Shown: positions 44,098 to 54,809, numbered from the stretch's first letter. The stretch: 64,000 nt of DNA from Spiroplasma endosymbiont of Clivina fossor (GCF_964031115.1 NZ_OZ035006.1:186001-250000), one strand, 5' to 3'. Notes: a model not told the origin generated them from the sequence alone. Program-made: numbers and translations.

Positions 44098-44424
44098 TTA
44101 AACTCCTTTAAAATAATCAAAACTTACAACCTTTTTATCATGTTCTTTTTCGGCAATGAAGAAGCCTAATAATTCTTGGCCTTTAATTAATTTGGTTTCT
44201 TGCTCTTGTTGATTAATTGAAATTACTTGATATTTACTATCTTTTATTATTCCAATGCAAATTGAATTTTCGTATTTTCCTTTATAAACAAATCGCTTTG
44301 GAAACCAAATACCGATTTGTTCATTAAATCACGGAATTTTTGGCGCTTTAATAAGCATTGCGTTTTGTGTTTCTTTTAAGAGATATTTTTTAGTATTTAA
44401 GAAAATGTTTTCAATGTTTTTCAT
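44098..44424 (-). CDS. First plectrovirus gene, 108-aa unknown protein
   Basis: MKNIENIFLNTKKYLLKETQ... soluble; about 80% identical by eye to the B-lineage protein at its start and end (KEHDKKVVSFDYF is the same), more diverged in the middle (QVISINQQEQETKLI). Role unknown. Confidence 0.75.
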
Positions 44425-44910
44425 AGTAAATTACCTTTCTTATTTGTTATAAACTAAGTTATATTAACTAAGTTAGTTAACTTAGTTTTTTAAACACTTA
44501 TATATCGCAGATTTAAGTGTTTAACAAGCTTTGTTAGTAAATTTTGTTTTTTAATTAGATAAAGATTTTAATAATTTTAAACTTAGCATACCCCTATATA
44601 GAAATTTTTACACTTTAACATCCGCATCCTACCCTTGGAACTAATTTAATAGCGTGTATATTTTTAGGAAATCCACCCATTCATTTTTTTATTGCAAAAC
44701 GAAACAAATTGCTATAGCTAATAGGATGTTATCTATTAACTGGTAAACTTCTTTTGGTTATGGCGACCACCCACAATTTATCGTGCTTTAATACATACCA
44801 ACATTATTAATTCACTTGTATTTAATTTTCAAAGAACAAATTTTTAACACCTTATAAAATAAAAAGACAATCATTGCTGACTGTCTTAATACTTATTCAA
44901 ATCTTTTCCC
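44425..44910 (-). promoter_or_regulatory. Prophage C leader: iterons, hairpins, conserved block, terminator
   Basis: No gene. Nearest the first gene are AACTAAGTT/AACTTAGTT repeats, then a hairpin AAACACTTA... /TAAGTGTTT, then the conserved block (CCAAGGGTAGGATGCGG on the coding strand) and the AAGACAGTC hairpin. This is the likely place for promoter, origin and packaging signal. Confidence 0.6.
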
Positions 44911-44933
44911 ACCTAACAAAACTTTATGCGTCC
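44911..44933 (-). repeat. Prophage terminal inverted repeat, R type (prophage C)
   Basis: Ends TATGCGTCC; the following TTTTAAAA and AT-rich repeat separate it from a nested IS pair. Confidence 0.73.
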
Positions 44934-45042
44934 TTTTAAAAGGGGTCGAATTTATTTTTTTATTTAAAATTTTTATAAATAATTAAAATTCTAATAGAAT
45001 TTTTTTTTTAATTTTGTCGAAAACTCTTGATATTTATTGAAT

Positions 45043-46110
45043 AGACTTCTTGCAAAATTAATTTAAAATATAATTGAATTGTTGTTTTTAATAAAAAGGT
45101 GGAATTTAAATGAAATTTAAAAAAAATAATCAAATAAGTGATAAAAATTTTTTAAGATTAACTGGTATTAAACATACTACTTTTAATAAAATGCTAGAAA
45201 TTTTAAAAATAGAAGAATTAAAAAAGAGATTTCGTCGCGGAAGAACCAATAAATTATCATTAGAAAATCGTATTTTAATGACTTTAGAATATTGAAGAGA
45301 ATATAGAACTTATTTTCATATTGCAAAAAGTTATGATATTAGTGAAAGTAGTTGTTATAGAAATATCAAATGAATTGAAGACACTTTAATAAAACACCCT
45401 AATTTTCAACAACTTACTGGTCAAAAATCACTATTAAAAGATTATTTCAAAGATAAGACTGTTATAATTGATGTAACTGAAAGCCAAATCCAACGCCCAA
45501 AAAAAGACAAAAACAGCACTACTCAGGAAAAAAGAAAAAACACACAATAAAAACACAAGTTATAATTGAAAAAGATAGTAAAAAAATTATTAGTTCTGAT
45601 TTTTCTTATGGTAAAAACCATGACTTTAAAATTTTAAAAGATTCAAAAATTAAATTTTTACCAGAAACAACTGTTTTAGTGGATTTAGGTTATCAAGGCA
45701 TACAAAAAATTAATCATAATGTTTTAATTCCTAAAAGAAAATCAAAGAAAAACCCTTTAAATAAAGAAGAAAAGCAAAATAATGAGCGAATTTCAAAAAT
45801 GAGAATTGTTATTGAAAATGTTTTTGCTATACTTAAAAAATTTAAAATTATTAGTGAAAAATATCGAAATCGTAGAAAAAGATTTGCTTTAAGATTTAAT
45901 TTAATAGCTTCAATTTATAATTTACAACTATTAGTTTAAATATATTTGATAATTTAAAATTTCAGTCTTTTTTTATTGTAAATAATAATTTTTATTATGT
46001 TTTAATGACAAAATATTTGTAAAAATAATCTAAAAATTATTTTAATAACACTTTTATATTTATTTTAAATTTAAAAATTATAATTATCATATTAATTTTG
46101 CAAGAAGTCT
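45043..46110 (+). mobile_element. IS5-type element, copy 6 (nested)
   Basis: Full-length, AAT on both sides, between the terminal repeat and the start codon of the IS1595 transposase. Confidence 0.93.
45110..45939 (+). CDS. IS5-type transposase (ORFA/ORFB, -1 frameshift)
   Basis: Same as the 3.2-kb copy. Confidence 0.9.
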
Positions 46111-46162
46111 AATATACTTAATTTTAGGTATATTTTTAATATGATAGAGGTGGATAATAATT

Positions 46163-47122
46163 ATGGAAAAAATAATTCAAGAACTAGTAAATACTTTAAC
46201 AGATGATCAATTTTTAGAATTTTATGAAAAAGTCAAACAACAAGCAGAATTAATAAAAAAACAAAAACGTTTAAATGAAATTGATCAAAAATTTAGAGCG
46301 CAAGGTATTAAATGCCCTAAATGTGAATCTTACCATTGCGTTAAAAATGGACATAATTCAGAAGGAAAACAAAAATATTTATGTAAAAATTGCCGTGCAA
46401 GTTTTGACGCTTTTCGTAATCATTTTATTTATTGAAGTCATTTAAATTATGAACAATGAAATTTATTGATTCAAATTTCATTGCTGGGGCAATCTAGTAA
46501 AACAATTTCTCGTTTTATTAAAACTACATTAAAAACTGCTTGATATAATCGTCAAAAATTAATGAAATCAAAACAATTAGAAAATACCCAATTAAAATTT
46601 AAAAAATTATCTGGTAAAATCCAAATCGATGAAACATTTATTAAAGAAATCCATAAAGGAAATTTCAAATATAAAACTGATCCACGAAGAATTCACCTTG
46701 ACCCATTCGCAACTAATACTAAATGCTGTATTCAAATGGCAATTGATAATAATAACAATATTTATGTTAACTCCACAAACACCAAACGTTTACAAAAACA
46801 ATGAATTATTGAAAATATGAACAAAGAATTAATTAACGAAAATTCAATTATTACTTCTGATATGCAAAAATTATATTTTTTAGTAGCAAAACAAACAAAT
46901 TCTACTTTATGTGTAACTAAAACAACAATTAATCCTGAAGCTAGTTATCGTAACTTAAATAAAATCAGTAAATTACAATCTAGTCTTAAAGAAGCCTTAA
47001 TTCATTATCATGGTTTAGGTTTTACTAATATTCAAAATTATTTAAATCTCTGAAAATGAAAATATCAACATAAGGGTTTAACTCCAAACCAACAAACAAC
47101 GGTATTATATTTTAATGTATAA
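46163..47122 (+). CDS. IS1595-family transposase
   Basis: 319 aa, intact. N-terminal segment, then a zinc ribbon (CPKC ... CKNC, about residues 51-82), then the catalytic domain with IQIDETFIKE, a D in ENSIITSDMQKL and the C-terminal LNLWKWKYQH. TGA is Trp. Start follows AGAGGTGGATAAT. Confidence 0.92.
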
Positions 47123-47227
47123 AAAAGTTAAAGTAAAAATAGTAATTTTACATAAAAGCCTTTTAAAATTATCAAGTTGATGATTTTTTTTATTTTATCA
47201 AGAGTTTTCGACAAAATTAAAAATTTT

Positions 47228-48372
47228 TTTTAATTTTGTCGAAAACTCTTGATATTTATTGAATATACTTAATTTTAGGTATATTTTTAATATGATAGAG
47301 GTGGATAATAATTATGGAAAAAATAATTCAAGAACTAGTAAATACTTTAACAGATGATCAATTTTTAGAATTTTATGAAAAAGTCAAACAACAAGCAGAA
47401 TTAATAAAAAAACAAAAACGGTTAAATGAAATTAATCAAAAATTTAGAGCGCAAGGTATTAAATGCCCTAAATGTGAATCTTACCATTGCGTTAAAAATG
47501 GACATAATTCAGAAGGAAAACAAAAATATTTATGTAAAAATTGCCGTGCAAGTTTTGACGCTTTTCGTAATCATTTTATTTATTGAAGTCATTTAAATTA
47601 TGAACAATGAAATTTATTGATTCAAATTTCATTGCTGGGGCAATCTAGTAAAACAATTTCTCGTTTTATTAAAACTACATTAAAAACTGCTTGATATAAT
47701 CGTCAAAAATTAATGAAATCAAAACAATTAGAAAATACCCAATTAAAATTTAAAAAATTATCTGGTAAAATCCAAATCGATGAAACATTTATTAAAGAAA
47801 TCCATAAAGGAAATTTCAAATATAAAACTGATCCACGAAGAATTCACCTTGACCCATTCGCAACTAATACTAAATGCTGTATTCAAATGGCAATTGATAA
47901 TAATAACAATATTTATGTTAAATCCACAAACACCAAACGTTTACAAAAACAATGAGTTATTGAAAATATGAACAAAGAATTAATTAACGAAAATTCAATT
48001 ATTACTTCTGATATGCAAAAATTATATTTTTTAGTAGCAAAACAAACAAATTCTACTTTATGTGTAACTAAAACAACAATTAATCCTGAAGCTAGTTATC
48101 GTAACTTAAATAAAATCAGTAAATTACAATCTAGTCTTAAAGAAGCCTTAATTCATTATCATGGTTTAGGTTTTACTAATATTCAAAATTATTTAAATTT
48201 CTGAAAATGAAAATACCAACATAAGGGTTTAACTCCAAACCAACAAACAGCGGTATTATATTTTAATGTATAAAAAAAGTTAAAGTAAAAATAGTAATTT
48301 TACATAAAAGCCTTTTAAAATTATCAAGTTGATGATTTTTTTTATTTTATCAAGAGTTTTCGACAAAATTAA
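47228..48372 (+). mobile_element. IS1595-family element, tandem copy
   Basis: Follows the previous IS1595 with only about five bases in between, in the same orientation. Only a handful of substitutions separate the two. Confidence 0.92.
47314..48273 (+). CDS. IS1595-family transposase
   Basis: Intact 319-aa copy, with EINQKF for EIDQKF and NYLNF for NYLNL compared with the neighbour. Confidence 0.92.
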
Positions 48373-48373
48373 A

Positions 48374-48496
48374 AAAAATTTTTTACAACAAAAATCATAC
48401 ATAAGAAATATATACTTAATTTGCATATTGAAATAATTTATAGTAAATGATTATTTTTTCTTTTTTCAAAAATACCTAAGAAAACTAAACGCGACC
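48374..48496 (-). repeat. Half of the MITE-like element (L end)
   Basis: Matches the first ~125 bp of the 305-bp element at 54.80 kb in inverse orientation and ends CTAAACGCGACC. Cut at its centre by the IS1595 copy. Confidence 0.72.
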
Positions 48497-48599
48497 CAAT
48501 TCAAAATTGGGGTAGTGCAATTTCACATTTAATGATAAAATTTGAAGCCAGAGTGAATTTAAGTTAATTACTTAGAGACACAGTTAATTGTACAGTCCC
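48497..48599 (+). mobile_element. IS256-type 3' remnant (short)
   Basis: Last ~100 bp of the element, ending ACAGTCCC. Confidence 0.8.
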
Positions 48600-48602
48600 A
48601 TA

Positions 48603-48663
48603 TAAATAATTAGCTGATTGTTTTACTTCTTCAAAGCAATACCTAAGAAAACTAAACGCGACC
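48603..48663 (-). repeat. L-type prophage end next to ptsH
   Basis: Inverted copy of the first 60 bp of the stretch at 23.08 kb; ends CTAAACGCGACC, after which host DNA begins. Confidence 0.72.
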
Positions 48664-48755
48664 AATATCTAGTTTTTAATTGCTGTTTATGTTAGCATTA
48701 ACTTACATTTATTAATTATTATTTATTGATGTAAAAAATTAAAGGAGAAATAAAA

Positions 48756-49019
48756 ATGTCATCATTTAAAGCTAAAATTACTGATCCAATAGGGATGCAT
48801 GCGCGTCCTGCTGCGATTGTTGTTAAAGAAGCTTCAAAATATCAGTCTACTATTAAAATTAAAGTTAATGATCGTGAAGGAAATTTAAAGTCAATTATGA
48901 ATATTATGGCTTTAGGAGTTAAAACCGGAACAGAAGTAGAAATTGAAGCAATTGGTACAGATGCTGATATTGCAATTGCTGGCATTGAAAAAGCCATGAA
49001 AGATAATAAATTGATTTAA
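48756..49019 (+). CDS. ptsH: Phosphocarrier protein HPr
   Basis: 87 aa. Carries phosphate from enzyme I to the sugar-specific PTS enzymes II. His15 in GMHARPA is the phosphorylation site and Ser46 in KSIMNIMALG the HPr-kinase site. AAAGGAG lies 8 bases before the ATG. It stands alone in a ~415-bp island of host DNA between two element ends, so its promoter should be in the 90 bp upstream. Confidence 0.97.
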   Translation: MSSFKAKITDPIGMHARPAAIVVKEASKYQSTIKIKVNDREGNLKSIMNIMALGVKTGTEVEIEAIGTDADIAIAGIEKAMKDNKLI

Positions 49020-49078
49020 TATAAAATTTAAAAATACCAAATTAGTCATATTTTTATTTTGTTTTTTTTTAAGTGCAA

Positions 49079-49272
49079 GGACGCGTAAAGTTTTGTTAGG
49101 TGGAAAAATATTTGATTAATTTTGAAAGAAAAGTAACTACAATTTAATTATCGTTTTATTTGAAAAATAAGTAATAAAACAAAATATTTAATATTAACAA
49201 ACATAATCTTAATAAAAGGTTATAAAAACTAAGTAAAATGCTTATAAAAACAAAATTAAAATAATTTTTTAT
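49079..49272 (-). repeat. Half of the MITE-like element (R end)
   Basis: Inverted match to the last ~190 bp of the 54.80-kb element, starting GGACGCGTAAAGTTTT. Cut by an IS1595 fragment at the centre. Confidence 0.7.
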
Positions 49273-49348
49273 TTTAATTTTGTCGAAAACTCTTGATAAA
49301 ATAAAAAAATCATCAACTTGATAATTTTAAAAGGCTTTTATGTAAAAT
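49273..49348 (-). mobile_element. IS1595-type end fragment
   Basis: About 75 bp of the right end in inverse orientation, cut short directly by the prophage E border. Confidence 0.78.
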
Positions 49349-49863
49349 GGTCGCGTAAAGTTTTGTTAGGTAGGTAAATATTTGAATAAGTATTAAGACA
49401 GTCAGCAATGATTGTCTTTTTATTTTATAAGGTGTTAAAAGTTTGTTCTTTGAAAATTAAATACAAGTGAGTTAATAATGTTGGTATGTATTAAAGCACG
49501 ATAAATTGTGGGTGGTCGCCATAACCGAAAGAAGTTTACCAGTTAATAGATAACACCCTATTAGCTATAGCAATTTGTTTCGTTTTGCAATAAAAAAATG
49601 AATGGGTGGATTTCCTAAAAATATACACGCTATTAAATTAGTTCCAAGGGTAGGATGCGGATGTTAAAGTGTAGAAATTTCTATATAGGGGTATTCTAAG
49701 TTTAAAATTATTAAAATCTTTATCTAATAATAATAAAAAAACAAAATTTACTAACAAAGCTTGTTAAACACTTAAATCTGCGATATATAAGTGTTTAAAA
49801 AACTAAGTTAACTAACTTAGTTAATATAACTTAGTTTATAACAAATAAGAAAGGTAATTTATT
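49349..49863 (+). promoter_or_regulatory. Prophage E R-type end and leader
   Basis: Begins GGTCGCGTAAAGTTTT (terminal repeat), then the AAGACAGTC hairpin terminator, the conserved block, a hairpin AAACACTTA.../TAAGTGTTT at about 49768-49799, and the repeats AACTAAGTTAACTAACTTAG and AACTTAGTT. No gene. Complete version of the leader. Confidence 0.65.
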
Positions 49864-50190
49864 ATGAAAAACATTGAAAACATTTTCTTAAATACTAAGA
49901 AATATCTTTTAAAAGAAACGCAAAACGCAATGTTTATTAAAGCACCAAGAATTCCATGATTTAATGAACAAATCGGTATTTGGTTTCCAAAACGATTTGT
50001 TTATAAAGGAAAATATGAAAATTCTATTTGCATCGGAATAATAAAAGATAGTAAATATCAAATAATTTCAATTAATCAAAAAGAAAATGAAACCAAATTA
50101 ATTAAGGGACAAGAATTATTAAGCTTCTTCATTGCTGAAAAAGAAAACAACAAAAAAGATATAAATTATAACTATTTTAAAGGAGTTTAA
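49864..50190 (+). CDS. First plectrovirus gene, 108-aa unknown protein
   Basis: Orthologue of the 44.1-kb protein with changed C-terminus (ENNKKDINYNYFKGV). Start after AAGGTAATTT. Confidence 0.75.
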
Positions 50191-50192
50191 AG

Positions 50193-50414
50193 ATGAATAT
50201 TGCGATTGGATTAATATTTATTATTATCAGCATCATGCTATTGGCATATTTTGCTTATAAAATTTATGCCAAAATAAAAATGCGAATTAAATATAAAAAT
50301 GCCATTAAAAATAATACTGATAATTTCACGAAAGACGAAAAAGTATTTATTGCTCGCTTTGAGGAATGAGTTAAAGCTCCTAATTCAAAAGAAAATAACG
50401 CGGATAAAAAATAA
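50193..50414 (+). CDS. Small plectrovirus membrane protein (73 aa)
   Basis: MNIAIGLIFIIISIMLLAYF, charged tail. Ends in TAATG overlap with the next gene. Confidence 0.72.
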
Positions 50415-50545
50415 TGTTTTGAAAAATTATCATGGAATTCTTAGAACTGTTTATTCCGATAGAAAAAATGCCTGCACAAGTTGCGTTTATTGCCGGATTA
50501 ATTATTATTATTCCTTTTCTTTCATTTTTCTTAAAAATTTGCTAA
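50414..50545 (+). CDS. Small membrane protein with altered C-terminus (43 aa)
   Basis: Starts like the 53-aa protein of C but after GLIIII it reads PFLSFFLKIC. The new tail is encoded by about 40 bp that match, in inverse orientation, the end of the Zot-like gene. The event also removed the normal start of the following gene. Confidence 0.6.
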
Positions 50546-50766
50546 ATTTAAAAGAATTTAATTGAGAACAAATTAAACAAACTTTCTGAGATTTATTTAT
50601 TCAAATTACAACTATTCCGGCTCATATTAGTGGTGGCAAAGAAATTGATTTAACTCAAGAAACACTTTGACTTTTAATAGCAAACATTGCTTTTTGATTC
50701 TTAACAGCAATTATGGTGTGATTTATTCTAATGCTCCTTTGAAAAACCATATCAGTATTTAGATAG
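50539..50766 (+). CDS. Small plectrovirus membrane protein, start replaced
   Basis: Matches the 76-aa protein (NLKEFNWEQIKQTFWDL...) but the ATG is missing; TTG at 50539 is the only nearby candidate start. May be poorly translated. Confidence 0.55.
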
Positions 50767-50777
50767 GGAAAAAATTA

Positions 50778-50912
50778 ATGTCAAGAAGTTACATTGTGAT
50801 GCATTCCCAAAGAAATTCAAAATTAATTAAGAAAAAATACAATCGCGTTAAGGTTAATCGTGGTTTTAACAAATTTAAGAAAAACTTTGAATATAAATGA
50901 TGAATGTTTTAA
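50778..50912 (+). CDS. Arg/Lys-rich 44-aa protein
   Basis: Same as in prophage C with one conservative change (IKKK for IRKK). Confidence 0.65.
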
Positions 50913-50931
50913 AAAGAAAGGGGGTGATTAT

Positions 50932-51177
50932 ATGATTGGAACTTTCTTGGCCGATGCACCAGCAACAGTAGAAAAAATAACAGCTAGTGACGCGATGACT
51001 AAATTATGAAATGCAATTATAACGGCGTTTACTAAAATGTGAGAAATTATTGCTGTTAATATGCCACAAGTCGGTAACTTCTTTGCTGACTACTGAATCT
51101 TCATTTTTCCATTTATTTTGGCAATATTCTTTATTTGCTTTAAAATGTTTGAAAAATTACTTGGAGCGGTACGCTAA
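50932..51177 (+). CDS. Probable major coat protein (81 aa)
   Basis: Nearly identical to the C copy (A/D and A/V changes near the N-terminus). Ribosome site GAAAGGGGGTG. Confidence 0.75.
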
Positions 51178-51201
51178 CAAAAAAATGAAGTGAGGTGCAA
51201 G

Positions 51202-52187
51202 ATGAAATTTTGCAAATGAATAATAGAAAAAAATAACCATTTTATTGAATTGAATCGCACCTCATTTTTAATTTTATGACATTGGGGATCAATTTGATAT
51301 ATTTACAACGGTTATTTTAAAAACATTGTAAGCTATTTATTTTTAGCAGGTTGTATTTTAATTTTTCTTTTTAAAATCGGTAATTTAACACAAATTAACA
51401 AAGTTATTAATTTCTTAAAAAATTCACCATTAAATATTGTGATTGGTTCATTAGGAACTGGAAAAACTGCTTTTCTAGTGTACGCATCAAAATTACTAAA
51501 AAAGAAAAAATATCATATAGCATCAACATTTCCATTACTAGAAACTCAAAAATTAAGTTTAGGACATATGGGATTATTAGATTTTGATTATCCGGTATTA
51601 CCAGACAAAACCTTACTTTTATGAGATGAAACCAATTTATTTCTTGAAGGTACTGATTGAGAAAAAAATAATACCCAAAAACGAGGAAACCGGTATCCAA
51701 GAATATTTTGCTCTGGCACGCCATTTTGGTCATATTATTCTGGCTAGCGGTCAAAGAGATAAACATATTTGAGTTAAAGTTCGTGATATTGCCAATAATG
51801 TGATTGTAGGCATTCGCAAAAAACCAGTTAATATTTTTCGCTCCTACTTAAAAGTCATTTATGGTACCTTTACGAGCATTGAAGAATATGAACGCTGAAG
51901 AAACACCTTAATTGATGCTAAAAATAATAAAAAAGGTCGTCGCATTAAATACCGTGATATTCCTGAACTTGATATTTATTTTTTTAAACTAAAAATTCCT
52001 TTACCAATACTTAACACTTACAATTCTTTTTACCTAGCATTTTTAAGAGATTACTTAAATTCAAAAGTAAATCCTGATTATGAAGATAAATACTATAACT
52101 GATACGGCAATTGATTTAGAAGATTTAGAATACTTAAAAATGGATAAATTTAGCAAATTTTTAAGAAAAATGAAAGAAAAGGAATAA
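51202..52187 (+). pseudogene. Zot-like assembly ATPase, two frameshifts
   Basis: Compared with copy C there is an extra C near 51673 (TACCCAAAAACG) and an extra A near 52095 (TATAACTGATA). The Walker A motif precedes both. Unless these are sequencing errors the protein is broken, and prophage E could not assemble virions alone. Confidence 0.85.
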
Positions 52188-52195
52188 TATAAAAA

Positions 52196-52480
52196 ATGGA
52201 AAATCTCGCAAAAATGGCTGACTTTCTTGCCCAAATGCTTTATAAAGTTTTTGATTTAATTTGAAGTCTTGAAGTACCGGGAACGAATATTCAACTAATA
52301 TTTCCTTTATTCTTAACGCTGGCCGTAGAATTTCTTATGGCAATTATTCTTGGATTTGGTAGTCAACAAGTTAATTTGGAAAAACAACGCCAATATGCGG
52401 TTAAAAATAAAGGTCGTTTAAGTGCGTGAGGAAAAACTAAAAAACAAATAAAACCAATAAAAACAAAACAAGGTAACTAA
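52196..52480 (+). CDS. Small plectrovirus membrane protein with basic tail (94 aa)
   Basis: Orthologue of the 41.8-kb protein, three residues longer in the Lys-rich tail (KQIKPIKTKQGN). Confidence 0.75.
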
Positions 52481-52482
52481 CA

Positions 52483-52731
52483 ATGTTTAAACTAATTATT
52501 ATTTTTATCTTAATAACTGTTCTTGGACTATTGGCTGGTAGTCATTTTGAAACTTTAACAAACTATATTAGCGAAGGGCTTGCCAATTTTCAAAAGTTTA
52601 TTACTAGCAATTTAACAATTTTAGAATTATTTAAACCAATGGCACGAACATTTTCACAACACCCAATTTTTACCATTCTTGGTGTAACTTGTGTACTGAT
52701 TGCTTTATTTATTGTGATTAAAGGACGATAA
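52483..52731 (+). CDS. Small plectrovirus membrane protein (82 aa)
   Basis: Almost identical to the C copy. Confidence 0.75.
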   Translation: MFKLIIIFILITVLGLLAGSHFETLTNYISEGLANFQKFITSNLTILELFKPMARTFSQHPIFTILGVTCVLIALFIVIKGR

Positions 52732-52753
52732 AAAATATGAAAGGAGAATTAAA

Positions 52754-53146
52754 ATGAAAAAACTTTTAGGAAAATTATTTAAAAAAGATAATTCAAAAGA
52801 AAAAATGCCATTAAAATTAAGAATTAAAAATTCTTTTAAAAAGCAGTGGTTAAAAATAGTATCAAGTATCATTTTCATTTTTATAAGCTTATTACTTTGT
52901 GCATTAACAGCAATCGATACTAAATGAATAACTGGAACAAGTAACGAATTTAATGATTTTATAAATAAACAGATGGTTGATTTCTTTGGCAAGTTCAATA
53001 GCGGTATTATGCTGGCAGAAATATTTGTTTTTTGATGAGGCGGAGCAATATATTTTGCAATTAAATTTGAAAAATTAATCCGCTTTATTATTCAAAAAAT
53101 TAAAGCAAAAAGAGCCTTAAAAAATGAAATCACACAAGCTCATTAA
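52754..53146 (+). CDS. Plectrovirus membrane protein (130 aa)
   Basis: Intact orthologue of 41.1-41.5 kb; the C-terminal half matches the fragment in prophage A. Confidence 0.75.
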
Positions 53147-53408
53147 TTCTTTAAAAAAATATTGATGAATAATACTTAATTACATTATATTCATATCTTT
53201 AAGTATAGTTTTATTGTTACATACAGATATTGAAAATTTGCAACAATTTATTAAAAATTTTGGAGCAATTGGTAAGTTAATGATTATAGGTTATTCATTA
53301 GTATGAGTAACCATAACAGAAATAGTAAACTGCTTAATTCGTTTTATATTAAAAAAGATTAAAACTAAAAGAACAACGAAAAATAAAATAGACTTCTTGC
53401 AAAATTAA
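53124..53408 (+). CDS. Small plectrovirus membrane protein, last residues changed by IS
   Basis: Matches the 90-aa protein of prophage A (HTDIENLQQFIKNFGAIGK). The IS5-type element entered two codons before the end, so the tail reads KNKIDFLQN instead of KNKIF. Probably still functional. Confidence 0.7.
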
Positions 53409-54457
53409 TTTAAAATATAATTGAATTGTTGTTTTTAATAAAAAGGTGGAATTTAAATGAAATTTAAAAAAAATAATCAAATAAGTGATAAAAATTTTTT
53501 AAGATTAACTGGTATTAAACATACTACTTTTAATAAAATGCTAGAAATTTTAAAAATAGAAGAATTAAAAAAGAGATTTCGTCGCGGAAGAACCAATAAA
53601 TTATCATTAGAAAATCGTATTTTAATGACTTTAGAATATTGAAGAGAATATAGAACTTATTTTCATATTGCAAAAAGTTATGATATTAGTGAAAGTAGTT
53701 GTTATAGAAATATCAAATGAATTGAAGACACTTTAATAAAACACCCTAATTTTCAACAACTTACTGGTCAAAAATCACTATTAAAAGATTATTTCAAAGA
53801 TAAGACTGTTATAATTGATGTAACTGAAAGCCAAATCCAACGCCCAAAAAAAGACAAAAACAGCACTACTCAGGAAAAAAGAAAAAACACACAATAAAAA
53901 CACAAGTTATAATTGAAAAAGATAGTAAAAAAATTATTAGTTCTGATTTTTCTTATGGTAAAAACCATGACTTTAAAATTTTAAAAGATTCAAAAATTAA
54001 ATTTTTACCAGAAACAACTGTTTTAGTGGATTTAGGTTATCAAGGCATACAAAAAATTAATCATAATGTTTTAATTCCTAAAAGAAAATCAAAGAAAAAC
54101 CCTTTAAATAAAGAAGAAAAGCAAAATAATGAGCGAATTTCAAAAATGAGAATTGTTATTGAAAATGTTTTTGCTATACTTAAAAAATTTAAAATTATTA
54201 GTGAAAAATATCGAAATCGTAGAAAAAGATTTGCTTTAAGATTTAATTTAATAGCTTCAATTTATAATTTACAACTATTAGTTTAAATATATTTGATAAT
54301 TTAAAATTTCAGTCTTTTTTTATTGTAAATAATAATTTTTATTATGTTTTAATGACAAAATATTTGTAAAAATAATCTAAAAATTATTTTAATAACACTT
54401 TTATATTTATTTTAAATTTAAAAATTATAATTATCATATTAATTTTGCAAGAAGTCT
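53390..54457 (+). mobile_element. IS5-type element, copy 7
   Basis: Full-length with AAT duplication. It separates ORF1-E from the rest of the operon. Confidence 0.93.
53457..54286 (+). CDS. IS5-type transposase (ORFA/ORFB, -1 frameshift)
   Basis: Same as the other full copies. Confidence 0.9.
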
Positions 54458-54482
54458 AATATTTTAAAAAGGAGTGATAAAA

Positions 54483-54809
54483 ATGTTTATGAAAATATTT
54501 ACCGTGTTAATTATTAGTTTCAATAACATTTTTACCATTCCCTCAAACATTAACAACGAGAAAACAACAGTGCAACTAGTTAGAAATAAAAGAGAAAATG
54601 ATAAAATTTATAATTTTGAAATTAAAAATTTAGAAAAAGTATATTTTCATCTTTTAAGAGATAAAAATAGAGTTGGAGAAATTAACATGTATCAAAAAGA
54701 CAATATCAATCTAAATAAAAAATTACCAGAATTAAAAAATTTAAACAAACTTATTTTTCTATTTACAAAAGAATTTTACAATAATCAAGATAAACAAGGT
54801 CGCGTTTAG
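54483..54809 (+). pseudogene. ORF1-E, only the N-terminal variable domain left
   Basis: Signal peptide MFMKIFTVLIISFNNIFT as in A and C, then LVRNKR, then a fourth variable domain (YNFEIKNLEKVYFHLLRDKN ...). After DKQ the frame runs into the terminal repeat of the MITE-like element and stops at GRV. The conserved body and any lipoprotein partner are missing. Confidence 0.82.

Larger units (their letters stand above)
45006..47222 (+). mobile_element. IS1595-family element with IS5-type element nested in its left end
   Basis: Left outer end TTTTAATTTTGTCGAAAAC at 45006; an IS5-type copy enters at 45043 with AAT duplication; the rest of the IS1595 runs to 47222. The AATTTTTT context on the left recurs right of the element, in keeping with an 8-bp target duplication. 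Confidence 0.9.

Noticed and set aside
46629-46820. 63-aa frame overlapping the IS1595 transposase
   Set aside because: Out-of-frame shadow; the 319-aa transposase frame is continuous when TGA is Trp.
51407-51766. 119-aa minus frame and 42527-42838 plus frame
   Set aside because: Antisense of the Zot-like ATPase, which has Walker motifs on the other strand.
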